From assembly GCA_047967505.1 (NCBI GenBank), contig CM106540.1: DNA of 64,000 nt. One strand, written 5' to 3'. Of this stretch, positions 44,580-56,423 are shown in pieces (within the stretch, counting starts at the first letter, position 1; each line of letters begins with the position of its first letter). The position numbers and the translations under genes were made by a program. The notes under the pieces were generated by a model. That model saw only the letters and a list, made by a program, of their open reading frames with translations, ran no database searches and was not told where the DNA came from. Source of the DNA: Dipteris shenzhenensis (taxonomy: Eukaryota > Polypodiophyta > Polypodiopsida > Gleicheniales).

Positions 44580-47500
44580 CCCATTTGTACTTAACTCACT
44601 GTAAAGGTAGAAGTAAATTATTGAAAGGCGAGGATAGATCTTTACTGCTATCAAGTGCAAATCGGTTCAATACTCAGTTGATGCAACCAAAAGAGCTGAA
44701 AGGTGCACAAAAAAGAAGAAAAAAAATTAGAGGCGGAATCCAAAGATGATTCCAAAGAAGATTTTGATGATTTCGACAATAAATCTAAATTTGAATCTTA
44801 TTTAAGTAGTGACAAGTCCGATAGTGATCTGGACATTGAATCAAAGAAGAAAAATAAGAAGAAGAAAAAGAAAGTAGTAGAGAAAGAAAAAAAAGAAGAA
44901 AAAAATATTAAGGCGAAGGTGAAGTCCTAGAAGGTTTCTACATCCTCAGATTTGAAGAAACTTGTGGATCAAAAGTTGTAGAATTTGGGGGTGAATCAGA
45001 ACCGACCACAACTTTGGTGTGGAATTTATAGCAAAGGCCACCAAACCAAAGCATGCTGGTACAACTCTAATGCCCATCACAATCCACCACAAAAGCCATA
45101 GAGAACTCTAACACATCAAGCACCAATGTGGTAGCCTTTGGAGCAAATGCAACAGAAGATGCGCAACATTTGTAGCAACAAAAAAATTGGGGATAGCAAA
45201 GGAAATGGATCCAACAAGGCAATTGGAATCAACAACAATCGACACAATGTGGATATTCTTCAGGTACAGATGGCCACAACCGGGACCAAAATGTTCTTTG
45301 TGGGTGAAGCATCATGTTAAAAGGGGAATCCCAATTGTCCGGTACGACAACTAAGGTCCACCACCACCAAAACCGGCACAACAACCCCTACAAGCCAATG
45401 TAGTTCTGATACATGAATTACCGAATACCTTGAGGCAAGGAAAAACAACCTATCAAGAGGGTCAGTAGCATGCTATGTGAATGCTTGGGGTGTATCTTGA
45501 TTGAGACTATACTAGAAAAATCACCGAGAGTGGAGATTCTAGCAGTCATCAGATGAAAAGGACTAGTTCAAGAGAAAACACAAGAGGCTCTGGCAGTCAT
45601 CAGATCAAAAGGACAAATTCAAGAGTAACCACAAGCCAAGAAAGGAGTGAAAGAGGCAAAGAAAAGTATCTGATAACCAATTGACATGCAAGAATGGACC
45701 AATATTGTAAAACCAAAAAGCAATCAGACAGATAGAAGTCCAATAAAAAATCTGATAACTACTCTAATACCCCGTCCAACAACAAGTATGATGGTAAGAC
45801 TGAGTCTAGGGGAACAACCAGCAATCTAGGAGAAAGGTATGAGTAGCCAAAAGCAGGACGAAGAGAACTTCTCAACCGATTTCTTTCAACCTTTAAAGCA
45901 AGAATCCATCAAGATTATATTGGATCAACGGTTGAATTTGGCTCCAGTATTTCGTGAGAACTTTATCAAGCAATTGCAAGAGGAAAATCAAGAGAAAAAG
46001 CAACAAAAACCTCCATGTGAAGAACAATATCAACCTTGCAGGTAAAACCCTATGATGTGGACTACAAGGTCAAGACAATCAAAGTACAATGTAATGGTCA
46101 AGAAATACAAGGAACATTGCTAGATGGGGGATCGAGTGTGAATATCCTCCCACAAAGTATGTATGAAAATATGGGCTTGAAAGAGTTTGATGAAGATCCT
46201 TTCGAGGAGAAAATGGCAGATCAAGTCCAATTTCTAGGTATTGTTTAAAATCAGGAAATTATCATTCAAGGCATGTCATTCAAAGTGAATATTGTGGTCC
46301 TTCAGATGGAAAAATGAGATTTTTCATCCTCAATGCTATTGGGAATACCATAGTTTAAAACAACTGTGAAACAAGATTGTGGTGCCTCTAACATCACAAT
46401 CCAAAGCAAGAAAAGAATCTATGATTGGATATGGCTCCAAAGGTGGTACTAGAAAAAGAAAACAAACCATGGATTGCGTAGTGTGTCAATTGCTCTTAGA
46501 GATTGATGAGGAGGAGGAGCAAGAATTTTTGAATGCAATCCATCCATTGTGTTATTTTTTGAGGTAGACATGGGTTAGATTGCTCAAAGATAACCAAAGT
46601 GGCAATAGCCTATCAAGTCATGCTGGCAGAACCAGTTGAAATCTAGAAAAGATATGACAAAGAAAAGTAGATCCGAAACTCAAAGAAGATCTGGAAGAAG
46701 ACACCACCTGACAAAAATAGGCCGAGGATGCTATTCGCGAAGCAGTAGGGATGCCTATGAGGAGCAATTAAAGAAAACAACAAGAGTAAAAGAAGAGAGT
46801 TGGAAGAATTTAATTTGGGCTTTATTGTGCATGTGAAAAGGAATTTCAAAATAGAATTGATGCAATTGTTGATGGAATTTAAAGATATTTTTGCCTGGGA
46901 GTACATCAACAGGAAGGGCATTCATCCAAGTTTGTGTGTTCACCACATAGTAATTTATGGCTAGCATTGATGGTTCCAGCCGATTTACTATGCCAGTCAT
47001 ACCTTATCCTTAGCCAAATAGAATTATTGAGTTCATTGAGAGGGAAGGATTGGGCATGATATATGCTTTGTAGAAATTCTGACACTATCTTTTGGATAAT
47101 GTAGTGGTCTTTCATGTTGGCCACCGGGCATTACTGTATTTGGTGAATAAGCCAAAACAACCATTAGGAAGGATAGCAAGATGGATCCTCCTCCTATAGG
47201 AATTTAACTATAGGATAGTGCACACACTGGTGGGGAGACAACATTTCATTGCAAATTATTTCAGCTGATTGGAGTCAAAAGAAGATCCAAGTCAAGGAAT
47301 TCCTCATGACCTACCTGATGCATCTTTGTTCTAGGTAGAAACCATTCGTGGAACAGATTGGTATGACAGAATGTTGCAATTCCTAACAGATGGAGTATTT
47401 CTTGAAAGTTTCACAAAGGATTAAAGGTACAACCTGGCTCTCAAAAGAAAACCATTTATGATCAAAGCATTGTATAGAAGCGGAATAGATCAAATACTCC

Positions 47501-48110
47501 AACGGTGTGTTCCAAAATGTGTGCAACATGCCGTATTGTAAGAATCCCATCGGGGGACATCAAGTGGCCACTTTGCGAGTGACATAATAGCTAAAAATAT
47601 CTTTCAAGTGGTCGATAGTAATTAAAATATTCCCATGAATTTGCAAAGAAATGTTGGTGAAGCCAAAGGGACCATCGAATCCAAATAGATTGCCACTGGA
47701 ACCCAATATTGCCACTTGAGCCATTTCCAAAATGGGGTTTAGATTTTATGGGGCCATTTAAGCCAGCTACAGAATACATTGGAAACAAATATATTTTGGC
47801 ATCCATGGATTATTGCACTAAGTGGATAGAGGCAGAAAACCTTTGGGATAATTCATCACACAACACAGCAAATTTCCTCTTCTATAACATCATAATGTGG
47901 TTCAGATGTCCGATAGAGCTAAAGTCAAATCAAGGAGGGCACTTTTTAAATAGAACCATAAAAATTTTGACAAAAATACATATGATTGTGCACAAAGTAG
48001 CATCAACTTACCATCCACAAGCAACTGGATAGCTGAAAGTTCAAATAAAATCATGAAATAGATTCTAAAAATTGATAGTTTTGAAAAACAAAACGAACTA
48101 GGATACCAAG
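44580..48110 (+). pseudogene. Ty3/Gypsy relic lacking reverse transcriptase
   Basis: A Gag-like part has a Lys/Glu/Asp-rich region (44703-44930) and a damaged zinc knuckle near 45030 (CGIYSKGHQTKAC). A retropepsin follows at 46036-46250 (GTLLDGGSSVNILPQSMYEN). After KDIFAWEY and GIHP the sequence jumps to RNase H (IYYASHTLS, 46985; then GHRALLYLVNKPK and GRIARW). Integrase follows: SGHFASDIIAKNI, FPKWGLDFMGPFKP, SMDYCTKWIEAEN, then LKSNQGGHFLN where catalytic Asp is Asn. The RT domain between is missing. Stops and frame changes are frequent throughout, so this is an old relic. Confidence 0.85.
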
Positions 48111-48431
48111 CTAGATTCAACATTGTGGGCCGTCAAAACAGCATTCAAGGTTAATACGGGAATGACCCTGGAATTACACCCTTCAAGTTACTATATAGAA
48201 TTAAGGCAATAGTGCCATGGAATTCCTGACTACTAGCTTATAAGTTCTAGCATAAAAACTGAGTTCAGAGGAGTCGATGAAGTTTCGACGACATTAGTTG
48301 AATCAATTGGAACATGGCACAAGTCATCCAAGAGTGCAAAAAATCCTGGGTTGGTAGAAACATTAAATTCAAATTATTTAAGGAAGGAGATTGGGTACTT
48401 ATGTTTAATACAAAATTGGGAAAAAGGATTT

Positions 48432-48880
48432 GTTGGAGGTGGTGGCCTTTACCCTAACATACATGGAGTGGTCTATGAATAAAAACAAAGAGCACAGTCG
48501 TGCAAACTTCTGAACCTATGTGCTATGCAAAGGTGTCAGGATCCGCAGAGTGGGCAATCAAGTGTGGCCTCATTGTGGAGGGTTTGCGATGTGATTTGTA
48601 ATGCAACATTATTATGGTGGGCGGCTGCTAGCATGGACAGGCTATCTGTTGGCTTACATGGTCTTTCATGCATTTTGGGTACCTTTGGTTTGTTGACCCG
48701 TGTGATTTGTCCATGTGGCATTGTTTTGTTTACTAGACTTGATTTGGCCAATGCCTTGATTGGTGCTTCGTGGTTCATCCACGGGGGGTGTTGGAGGTAG
48801 TGTCCTTCACCCTCGCATACATGGAGTGGTCCATGGAAAAAACACAAAGAGCTGGAGGAGGTCCGCGCAATTGACACGTG
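48432..48880 (+). repeat. Two LTR-start-like direct repeats
   Basis: TGTTGGAGGT...ACATGGAGTGGTC occurs at 48432-48500 and 48789-48850, the second after CACGGGGGG, a good polypurine tract. They could be the start of 3' LTRs of the Gypsy relic or of a related copy. LTR ends were not found. Confidence 0.45.
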
Positions 48881-49342
48881 TACTAGGGGGTATTTCCATC
48901 CCATAAGCAATATGTACCCTTGGAAAGCCTTGAATCTATTAACCCCTTGATCCCTCCATAGTTATCCCCTCCTGGGACTTTTTGGGGAGTTGTGGTGCAT
49001 ACACATGGCTATGGGACAGCGGGTTTGGGGACCCTGCATCTGGCATGAATCTAGTGCCATGTGAGAGCCTTTGTTTTGCTACCAACAAGAATAGCCCTTA
49101 GCAGGGTTTTTGTGTCGTGTATTTTGGCATATTTTTGAAAAAATTGTTATACTTTGACAACATAGTTTTTAGTAGAATTTGTTTAGGCAGCAAAAGATCA
49201 ATGAACTTATAGAGCACATTATGTGTATGTTGCTTGTTTTGGACATGGATATGGCTATAAATATTGGACTGCATTCTACAGTCAGTAAAAAGAATTGGCT
49301 GTAAAATGTATAGAGAATTGGGATATTATGGCTTGAAGGTCA
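48881..49342. other. Unassigned sequence
   Basis: No gene or repeat recognised; perhaps the remainder of a Gypsy LTR. Confidence 0.35.
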
Positions 49343-49986
49343 ATGAAATCAATAAAAAGGAAGCGTGTACCCCTGCTTAATAGGATGAAAATCGAACAGC
49401 TAAAATAGGTTACCAAATTGAGTAGTAGGGAAATGAACTTGAAGGCACTGCTCAAGCAAAAGAAAAAAGTCAGGAGATTTAAGGCAATGCGAAAATAAAT
49501 GAGGCATAGACTCCCAGAAGGATAGGCAGTCCTGAGCAATGTGTCAACAAGCCATAGATCAACAAGCCAAAATCTATGCACAAGAAGGCAAGGCATAGAC
49601 TGAACATAGAATCTTTTTTCTCGAGCTGAAATGATAACTTAGAGGCTATCAAAGCAAAAAGGGTAAAGAATAGGAAGTGATAGCAACTATATGTACTATA
49701 ATTTATATTGCTTGGTCACAAGAATTGAAGTAATTTGTTTCTTCGGTTGTTTGCAAGAATTTATGAGAGAGAGAGGATGCTCGATTAGAAAAATTATAAA
49801 ATTGTTTCTTTATATCACCGTTACATTTTGCAAAATTTGAGGTTTTCACAGACCATTAGTGATAAAATTATTTCTTTATATATCCGTTACATTTTGCAAA
49901 ATTTGAGGTTTTCTCAAACCATCATCTCGGCAAGAGTGAGTTCATCTTTTCACAAGTGTTAGTCATGACACTTCTTGGGGAAGGTA
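49343..49986 (+). repeat. Dispersed direct duplication, copy 2, left part
   Basis: Matches 16905-17465. It has a local ~66-bp tandem repeat absent from copy 1 (CGTTACATTTTGCAAAATTT at 49819 and 49885). It is cut at AGGTA by the LTR element at 49987. Confidence 0.85.
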
Positions 49987-50310
49987 TGACAAAACATGTG
50001 TGCCTCAGGATCTATGGAGCACTCTAAGGTGGATGAAACCTGTGTGGAAACATGATGAAGAGAGTGCTCATGACATGTATCTCAAGTCAATTAGGTTCCA
50101 AGATAGATTAGCTTGGACTCATAAAGAGAATCTTGAGATAGTGCAAAGTGCTTGATTGATATTCCTTCAAATGAACCTCCCTTTTATAGGTGAGGGTACT
50201 TACATCCATTTGCTTGCTCACATGTGGGATATCTCCTCATGCCATGTGGCAGCTTATCCTTTGCTCATACCTTTGCTCTACAAGTGCTCATGGCACCACA
50301 ACTCTCAACA
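49987..50310 (-). repeat. 3' LTR of the non-autonomous element
   Basis: 324 bp. Plus-strand start is TGACAAAACATGTGTGCC and end is CACAACTCTCAACA. The interior next to it carries the polypurine tract. Confidence 0.93.
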
Positions 50311-52168
50311 CCTCCCCTTGGTGCCATAATCCTTTGGCTACTGCAAGGTGGTCAGATGTGAGTTACATTCCATCACCTCCCCTTAGTGCATGCATTGCTA
50401 CTTAAGGTAGTCAAGTGTGGCTTTTACATGTCAATACCTCCCCTGGGTGCTTTCATAGCTACTCTCAGGTGGTCAGGCTTGATTTACAAAACATAGGCAA
50501 GGTTGGCAAGGTTTTTGCTTTTCAATACATTCCATTTATGTCATCTTTTGGCTCATGGTTTGATGATGACCCGTTTGCTTCTTTGTTTGGTGTAGCTACC
50601 TGCATGATGCTTTGTTCTTCCATGTACCTTGATGCTTTATGTGTGGATGCCATGCTTCCTGCTATGGTCATCTCATGCACTTGTGCTTTCGGCTTGCTTT
50701 TTACATCAATGTTTGCATTCATGCTTTGCTTTTCCAATGGTTGCAAAGGTCTTACCAATTGATTTTTTTCAATATTGGCAGTGTCTAATTGCATACAATG
50801 ATTTTGACATGACAGGCGCGTAGAGCTCGAAAAGACGATCACTTTTCCTTTTTGGAGCATGTCCAAATTCTTCTTGGATTGGAAGTTATGGCTTGTTGAA
50901 TTTTTGTGAAGAAAAGGGCCTTTGATGATGTGGCACAGGGATTCACATGCAGAATTCCATACTGTGCTTAGAAGGGGCTCAGTGCTTAGGTGGCACTGTG
51001 TTGACTAAACCATTGACTTAACCCAGCACTTAAAAAAACTTGACTAGTGAGTTAACATAACCAGACGTACTCAACCAAGGTTATAGACACTCAACCATGG
51101 TTACTTTCTATCTTGCCACGTGTCATTTTGTGGTGAGACCTTGGAGAAGAAAGAAAGAAGAGCATGGAGCCTTCTGCGACGACGGCGACGCGGTGGAGAT
51201 TCGGAGAAGGCGACGCTGTTTCGTTGAGGGAGATGCAGTACAGGTTGTCTGTTCGTGTTGACCATCATGTTGGCGGGGAGTCACCTATGCTTGCTTTGAT
51301 ATAAGTTGTCGTCGTCCGTGTTCTTGTAGGTCATAGTTAGACCGTCGTTCGGAGTTGTGGCTGTCGTGGATAGAGGAGCCGTGCGTGGGCTGATTGTAGC
51401 TGTGTAGCATGCGGGCTCTATGTGATGTTGCTGGAGCTTGGAGGCCGTAGGCTGATGGAGAGGCTTTTGTAGTCAGCCGTGAGTGCCGTATGAAGGCTGA
51501 GGCAAAGATTGGACCGTGGCTGTAGGAAGCGGTCGTAGAAGATGCTGTTGGCTTGCTTCAGAGTAGTTGGAGATGAGCCGCGGAGGTCATTTGGAGTTGC
51601 TGTGTCGATGGCCACTGCTAGTTGCACGGGAGGCACATTCATCTAATGGTCACTTCTGTTGTAGATACAGGAGTCACCGGGATGCAAACGGGTTGGAGGT
51701 CGCTGCTCAGAAGTCCTGTGGGCTGTTGCTATTGTAGTGCTTGCTGCTGCTGCAAGATGCTTTGATCGTGGGGAATTGAAGCTACCGCGAGTAGAGGTGT
51801 GCCATTTGATAGTCAGAAAGCTCACTGTTTGTACTTGCTAGCAGAGAACAAATCCATCTCTCTCTTTCTTTCTTAGACTGAATACCTCTCTCTCAAAAAA
51901 CACAGAACTACTTTGCACTCTTCATATTTCTCTCCTTGGAGAATTGAATCCCTCACAATGGATCTCTCTCACTTTCTCAATGACGGAATTCCCTCAATGC
52001 AATGGAAGGAATCAATGGACGGAAATTTCAAAATCTAAAACTAAAACTAACCTAGGAGAAAAAATATGAGTTCCTAAGGCATGCCTACAACTAATCTAGG
52101 AATGGAAGCAATCCTAGTGAACTACTAATGAGCTAAACTAGGAGAGCTAAACCTATGCTCTGATACCA

Positions 52169-52492
52169 TGACAAAACATGTGTGCCTCAGGATCTATGGA
52201 GCACTCTAAGGTGGATGAAACCTGTGTGGAAACATGATGAAGAGAGTGCTCATGACATGTATCTCAAGTCAATTAGGTTCCAAGATAGATTAGCTTGGAC
52301 TCATAAAGAGAATCTTGAGATAGTGCAAAGTGCTTGATTGATATTCCTTCAAATGAACTTCCCTTTTATAGGTGAGGGTACTTACATCCATTTGCTTGCT
52401 CACATGTGGGATATCTCCTCATGCCATGTGGCAGCTTATCCTTTGCTCATACCTTTGCTCTACAAGTGCTCATGGCACCACAACTCTCAACA
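52169..52492 (-). repeat. 5' LTR of the non-autonomous element
   Basis: 324 bp, matching 49987-50310 with very few differences (for example GAACTTCCC for GAACCTCCC). It abuts the primer site at 52168. Confidence 0.93.
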
Positions 52493-53040
52493 AGGTAAAG
52501 CTGAGACCTCTGATGAGACATCTCGAGAATGTATGTGCAATTAGAGAAGGGGAGCGATTTATTATTCTTCTGTACTAACAACCAAGAGGACTTTTCACCT
52601 AATTGAGTCTTTGGTATATACTACTAATTGTGTACTCAACAAATACTTTTGTGTTCTCAGCATATTTTGAGTTTGTTTTATAAGTTCACAAGCTCCTTAT
52701 GAGGTAAATGTTGCCCGCGGCTTGTGGCACATTGCACACTAGTCCTAGTCATGGGAGTTTTTAATATGGAATATGTTTGAGCTGATTGGTGAAATAACAA
52801 GCCCGCTATGAGTGGCAGCAGTGAACTGAGTGCCTCCATGAGATTCCACTTGGTAGACTTGCGCTTGCTTGCTTGAAATGAGGTAGTGACCCATCCTTTT
52901 AAGAAAAGAGGACACCTACAAGCAAAATTTTGTGAGGTGTGTGAGGTGAGCGAGTGCAAGTGGTGTAAGCAAAGAAAAGGCATGGGCTCAAGACTGTCGC
53001 GTCTACTCGGACCAGAAAACACAAAAACCCAGAAAGTTCT
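52493..53040 (+). repeat. Dispersed direct duplication, copy 2, right part
   Basis: Resumes the match to copy 1 at AAAGCTGAGACCTCTGATGA and ends at CACAAAAACCCAGAAAGTTCT, where the inverted duplication begins. Confidence 0.85.
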
Positions 53041-53042
53041 AT

Positions 53043-53884
53043 TATGAAATTTAATTTATTGCAAGGAAAATATAATTTTATTTGAAACAAATAAAACGTG
53101 TGTTTAGCCTATTCTTTACAAACGCTTAGATTTTGTCTAGCCTTTATTTTGCGGACTACATTTTATGTACTTCATGGACTCCTATAAGATGAAACTTTAT
53201 CACGTTACGGGGAAAAAGTCTCTCGCACTCGTAAGTCGTTACCTTGCTTGAATATTTCTTCGACGTATAAGTATTGTCGAGCCATTGTTATACCTATGAC
53301 CGCCTGTTCCGTCGGTGAACATCGGTGACGGCAAAATGCTAACTCCCTTCATGCATTTAAGTTTCGTTGTCTACGCTGGCGCTTGACCACCTTAGATTTT
53401 CTGGCTCTTCTTGACATGGTGGCAAGAATGTCACCTTCCATTGTGAAGTCTAACTACACTTTGTATTGTCGATTCTGCTCCGCCCTCGTGCTTGACCACT
53501 TCTTCAATATATAATGAAATGGTTTACTATTTTAAATGCATGAAGGGAGTTAGCATTTTGCCAGTCACCGACGGAACAGGCGGTCATAGGTATAACGATG
53601 GCTCGACAATACTTATACGTCGAAGAAATATTCAAGCAAGATAACGACTTACGAGTGCGAGAGACTTTTTCCCCGTAACGTGATAAAGTATTATCTTATA
53701 GTAGTCCATGAAGTACATAAAATGTAGTCCGCAAAATAAAGGCTAGACAAAATCTAAGCGTTTGTAAAGAATAGGCTAAACACACGTTTGATTTGTTTCA
53801 AATAAAATTATATTTTCCTTACAATAAATTAAATTTCATATTTACTTCTTCAATATATAATGAAATGGTTTACTATTTTAAATG
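53043..53884. repeat. Inverted duplication with ~310-bp arms and a 41-bp direct duplication
   Basis: Arms at about 53043-53360 and 53541-53849 are inverted copies of each other (CTTCATGGACTCCTATAAGA against the TCTTATAGTAGTCCATGAAG type). A 41-bp sequence starting ACTTCTTCAATATATAATG is present exactly at 53498-53538 and 53844-53884, on both sides of the second arm. The locus at 18018-18354 keeps one uninverted copy. Long arms could be the ends of a foldback transposon, or the result of a template-switch rearrangement. Confidence 0.85.
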
Positions 53885-54415
53885 TCAAAACGGTTTACAT
53901 TTCTCAGCTATGCCCTTCCCAATGCAAATAGCATTCCTTTGTTCGACATCCGAATTTGTTTTCTTCCTTGCTAATCTAACATATTTGGATATCGTCAACG
54001 ATGGATGGAGATTTACATCATCTTGATTATGGCCTACATTTTGTATTTCCTAATTCCTAAGTCAAAAAATGTAAATTTGGCACTCTTTTCTTGTGAATGG
54101 CCTTCTAGGCCTTCGTTTTGTCACTTGCTATCTTGTGATGTCGAGATGATTAGCATCGTATTGCCATATAATGGCATTTGTGTCTCCATAGGTATCACTA
54201 GAGATCATGTACTTGAAGCCACATGATGTGGCTTAGCTTCGTGCTATATGTACATACAAGCACTTTTTGAGCTTTCAATTTTATTGCGTTTTGGATTTGA
54301 TTGTAATTAAAATGCAATTGGCTGTAAGAATTGAATTACACAATGTGGAAATGGGATTCTTATAACTATATAGCATACACAACATACACAGCATTCTGTA
54401 AATTTTTAAAAAAAT
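53885..54415. other. Unassigned sequence
   Basis: Short frames only; nothing recognised. Confidence 0.4.
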
Positions 54416-54419
54416 ATTA

Positions 54420-54760
54420 TAAAGCGCATCTATCAGTGCATCTATAAACGCATCTATATATGCGTCTGTCTGTTCGAGAAGCGTCTTTGCACGTCTATAA
54501 ATGCGTTTATAAGACCGTTTAAAAACGTGTCTATACACGCGTTTAACGATGCGTCTGTCTATTTTTAAAATTTTTAAGCAGAGCATCTATTTAAGCATCT
54601 AAATGCACATCTATACACGCATGTCCACTATATAGATGCGCTATTAGATGCGGGTCTCCAAATGCAAAAATAGATGTGCAAATAGACGCGCTCGTAAGTT
54701 TTTTATTTAGTTCAGTAAACACGTCTGTGTGCGTGTCTATGGGTGCTTTGTCTTGTTGTG
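54420..54760. repeat. Cluster of degenerate GCGTCTATAAACGC-like words
   Basis: About 20 copies of GC(A/G)TCTAT or its reverse (for example GCATCTATAAACGC, GCGTCTGTCTG, ACGCGTTTA) lie in 340 bp with irregular spacing and both orientations, in otherwise AT-rich sequence. Confidence 0.6.
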
Positions 54761-55199
54761 GTTGTTTCGAAATGCAAGTAAAGCATACATGAGATACCAG
54801 TACATGCTAGTTCAATGCTCATTGCTATAACGAATCCTCTATAAAAAGGTGAAATCTGAATATATGCTATAATACTACCTGAATCATGGATTATTTTTTC
54901 TTATTAGTTTCGTTAAGAAGCAAAACTTTTATATTGATGTCAAAAGTTTGTATGCCTTGATAAAAATAAAGGTTTGAAAATTTCGCCAAGATTTAAAAAT
55001 TTTATGAGAAAAAAATTAAAGTTTCACCAGGATTTACAACTTTTTCTTTAAAATTCATAGGAAAATATTCAAAATTATAATATGTTCTACAAATATTGTG
55101 AAACTAAAAAAACTAGCTCAATAAACTTTCGCCAAGATTTTATAGTATATATAAGTATAGCTTTGATAAAAACATCCCTAACCTGAATACTGTAGAAAG
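54761..55199. other. AT-rich sequence with three TTTCGCCAAGATTT-type units
   Basis: TTTCGCCAAGATTT, TTTCACCAGGATTT and TTTCGCCAAGATTT recur at about 54978, 55022 and 55128. No gene seen. Confidence 0.5.
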
Positions 55200-55228
55200 G
55201 GGTGTGTGTGTGTGTGTGTGTGTGTGTT
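55200..55228 (+). repeat. GT microsatellite
   Basis: GTGTGTGTGTGT run. Confidence 0.9.
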
Positions 55229-55650
55229 TATGTTGGTAATAGAGTCACACACCTTATTCAACACACCAATATGTGTAGACTCGCACAAGCATTACAAATT
55301 CTCCTATGAATCAGGCCGAAAAGAAACATGACCCATTGCATTCCCTTAGTCCTAATGTTTTATCTTACAAGAAGTCGCATGAAATAATAAAATTGCAGTC
55401 TTCACTTTCACATAGATCGTTGCATAAATATTAAAATAACATTCTAAACAATCGATTCAATATGGTGGACCCACGAAATATAATCGAAAGAAACTTTGAT
55501 GATAATCATGAAAGTACAAGGACACGATGGGCACAATTCATCAGCTTAACCCTAGTAGGTTTGTTGCTGGTAATAGAGCATCATAGTTATCTAATGACCA
55601 ATGACCCTATATCTCCCCTATATTTGCAATTTGATGGTCCAAGGGCAAAG

Positions 55651-55808
55651 GAGGAGTCCACCTCTCACCCTCACAAAATGATTCATCTTGGAGGATTGAT
55701 CTGGATGTCGCACCAACCCTTTATTATGAGGAGGAGTCCACCTCTCACCCTCACAAAATGATTCATCTTGGAGGATTGATCTCGATGTCACACCAACCCT
55801 TTATTATG
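55651..55808 (+). repeat. 80-bp tandem duplication inside an unrecognised frame
   Basis: GAGGAGTCCACCTCTCACCC begins copies at 55651 and 55731, which differ at only a few bases. A plus-strand frame (55462-55761, starting MVDPRNIIERNFDDN) runs into the duplication and stops there. No domain is recognised and its status as a gene is doubtful. Confidence 0.6.
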
Positions 55809-55859
55809 AGGAAGATGACCTTGATGAGATCCCATTAATCTATGTCTAGTAGCGTAATC

Positions 55860-56423
55860 AAGGCACTACAAGTGTTGACTACTCGCAGTTAACATCCTCC
55901 CTAGTGTTCATCAAAAAACGAGGTTTAATGTCAAAGTGAATGGCAAATTTTGGAAATTAACCTTCAAATTTGGAAATAGGACGTTTCAAGGCATGCTAGC
56001 TAAATTTTTGCTTGAAAACTGCAAGATTTCAATTAAAAACTCTTGACTAGAATTGACTTGGCTACAATGACCTTCTTTAAAATTATCGTAGAATTGACTT
56101 GGCTACAATGACCTTCTTGAAAATTTTGTAGAACGCCTTTGACAAATTGGTTTGAGGCTGAAGCCCATGCTCTATAAACCCACGGCACAATTTCTACGCT
56201 CTCCATATGTATGTTGCTTACTTTCCCGCCTTCATGTGTTCCAGGCAATAGCCTGCCAGCTTACTCGTTAATGTAGCACGCACTAGCTCATTCTAATTTT
56301 TCTCACATCGATACATTTTTGGGACGCCGTTACGGACGCCCTGTTAGAGATATCTAATCCACATAAATTATTCGTTTAACTTCGAACATCGGCCAAGTCT
56401 TGCTAAACGAAACTCAGAATCGG
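55860..56423. other. Upstream region of the HIPP gene
   Basis: Contains a ~41-bp tandem duplication (GAATTGACTTGGCTACAATG at 56050 and 56091). No convincing TATA box was found before 56424. The promoter is presumably here but cannot be placed. Confidence 0.4.

Larger units (their letters stand above)
49987..52492 (-). mobile_element. Non-autonomous LTR retrotransposon, 2506 bp, no coding capacity
   Basis: Two 324-bp LTRs (49987-50310 and 52169-52492) are almost identical. On the minus strand they start TGTTGAGAGTTG and end TTTTGTCA. The primer site (reverse of GCTCTGATACCA, 52157-52168) and the polypurine tract (CCTCCCC on the plus strand, 50311) set the orientation. The target-site duplication AGGTA lies at 49982-49986 and 52493-52497. 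The interior has no gag or pol; it has a CT-rich leader (51840-52020) and ACTTTTCCTTTTTGGAGC (50840), shared with the Copia-A leader. The termini equal those of Copia-A, which may supply its enzymes. Confidence 0.93.

Noticed and set aside
53043-53845. A foldback transposon with defined ends
   Set aside because: Kept as an inverted duplication only: no target-site duplication was found at the outer ends, and a single-copy colinear form exists at 18 kb.
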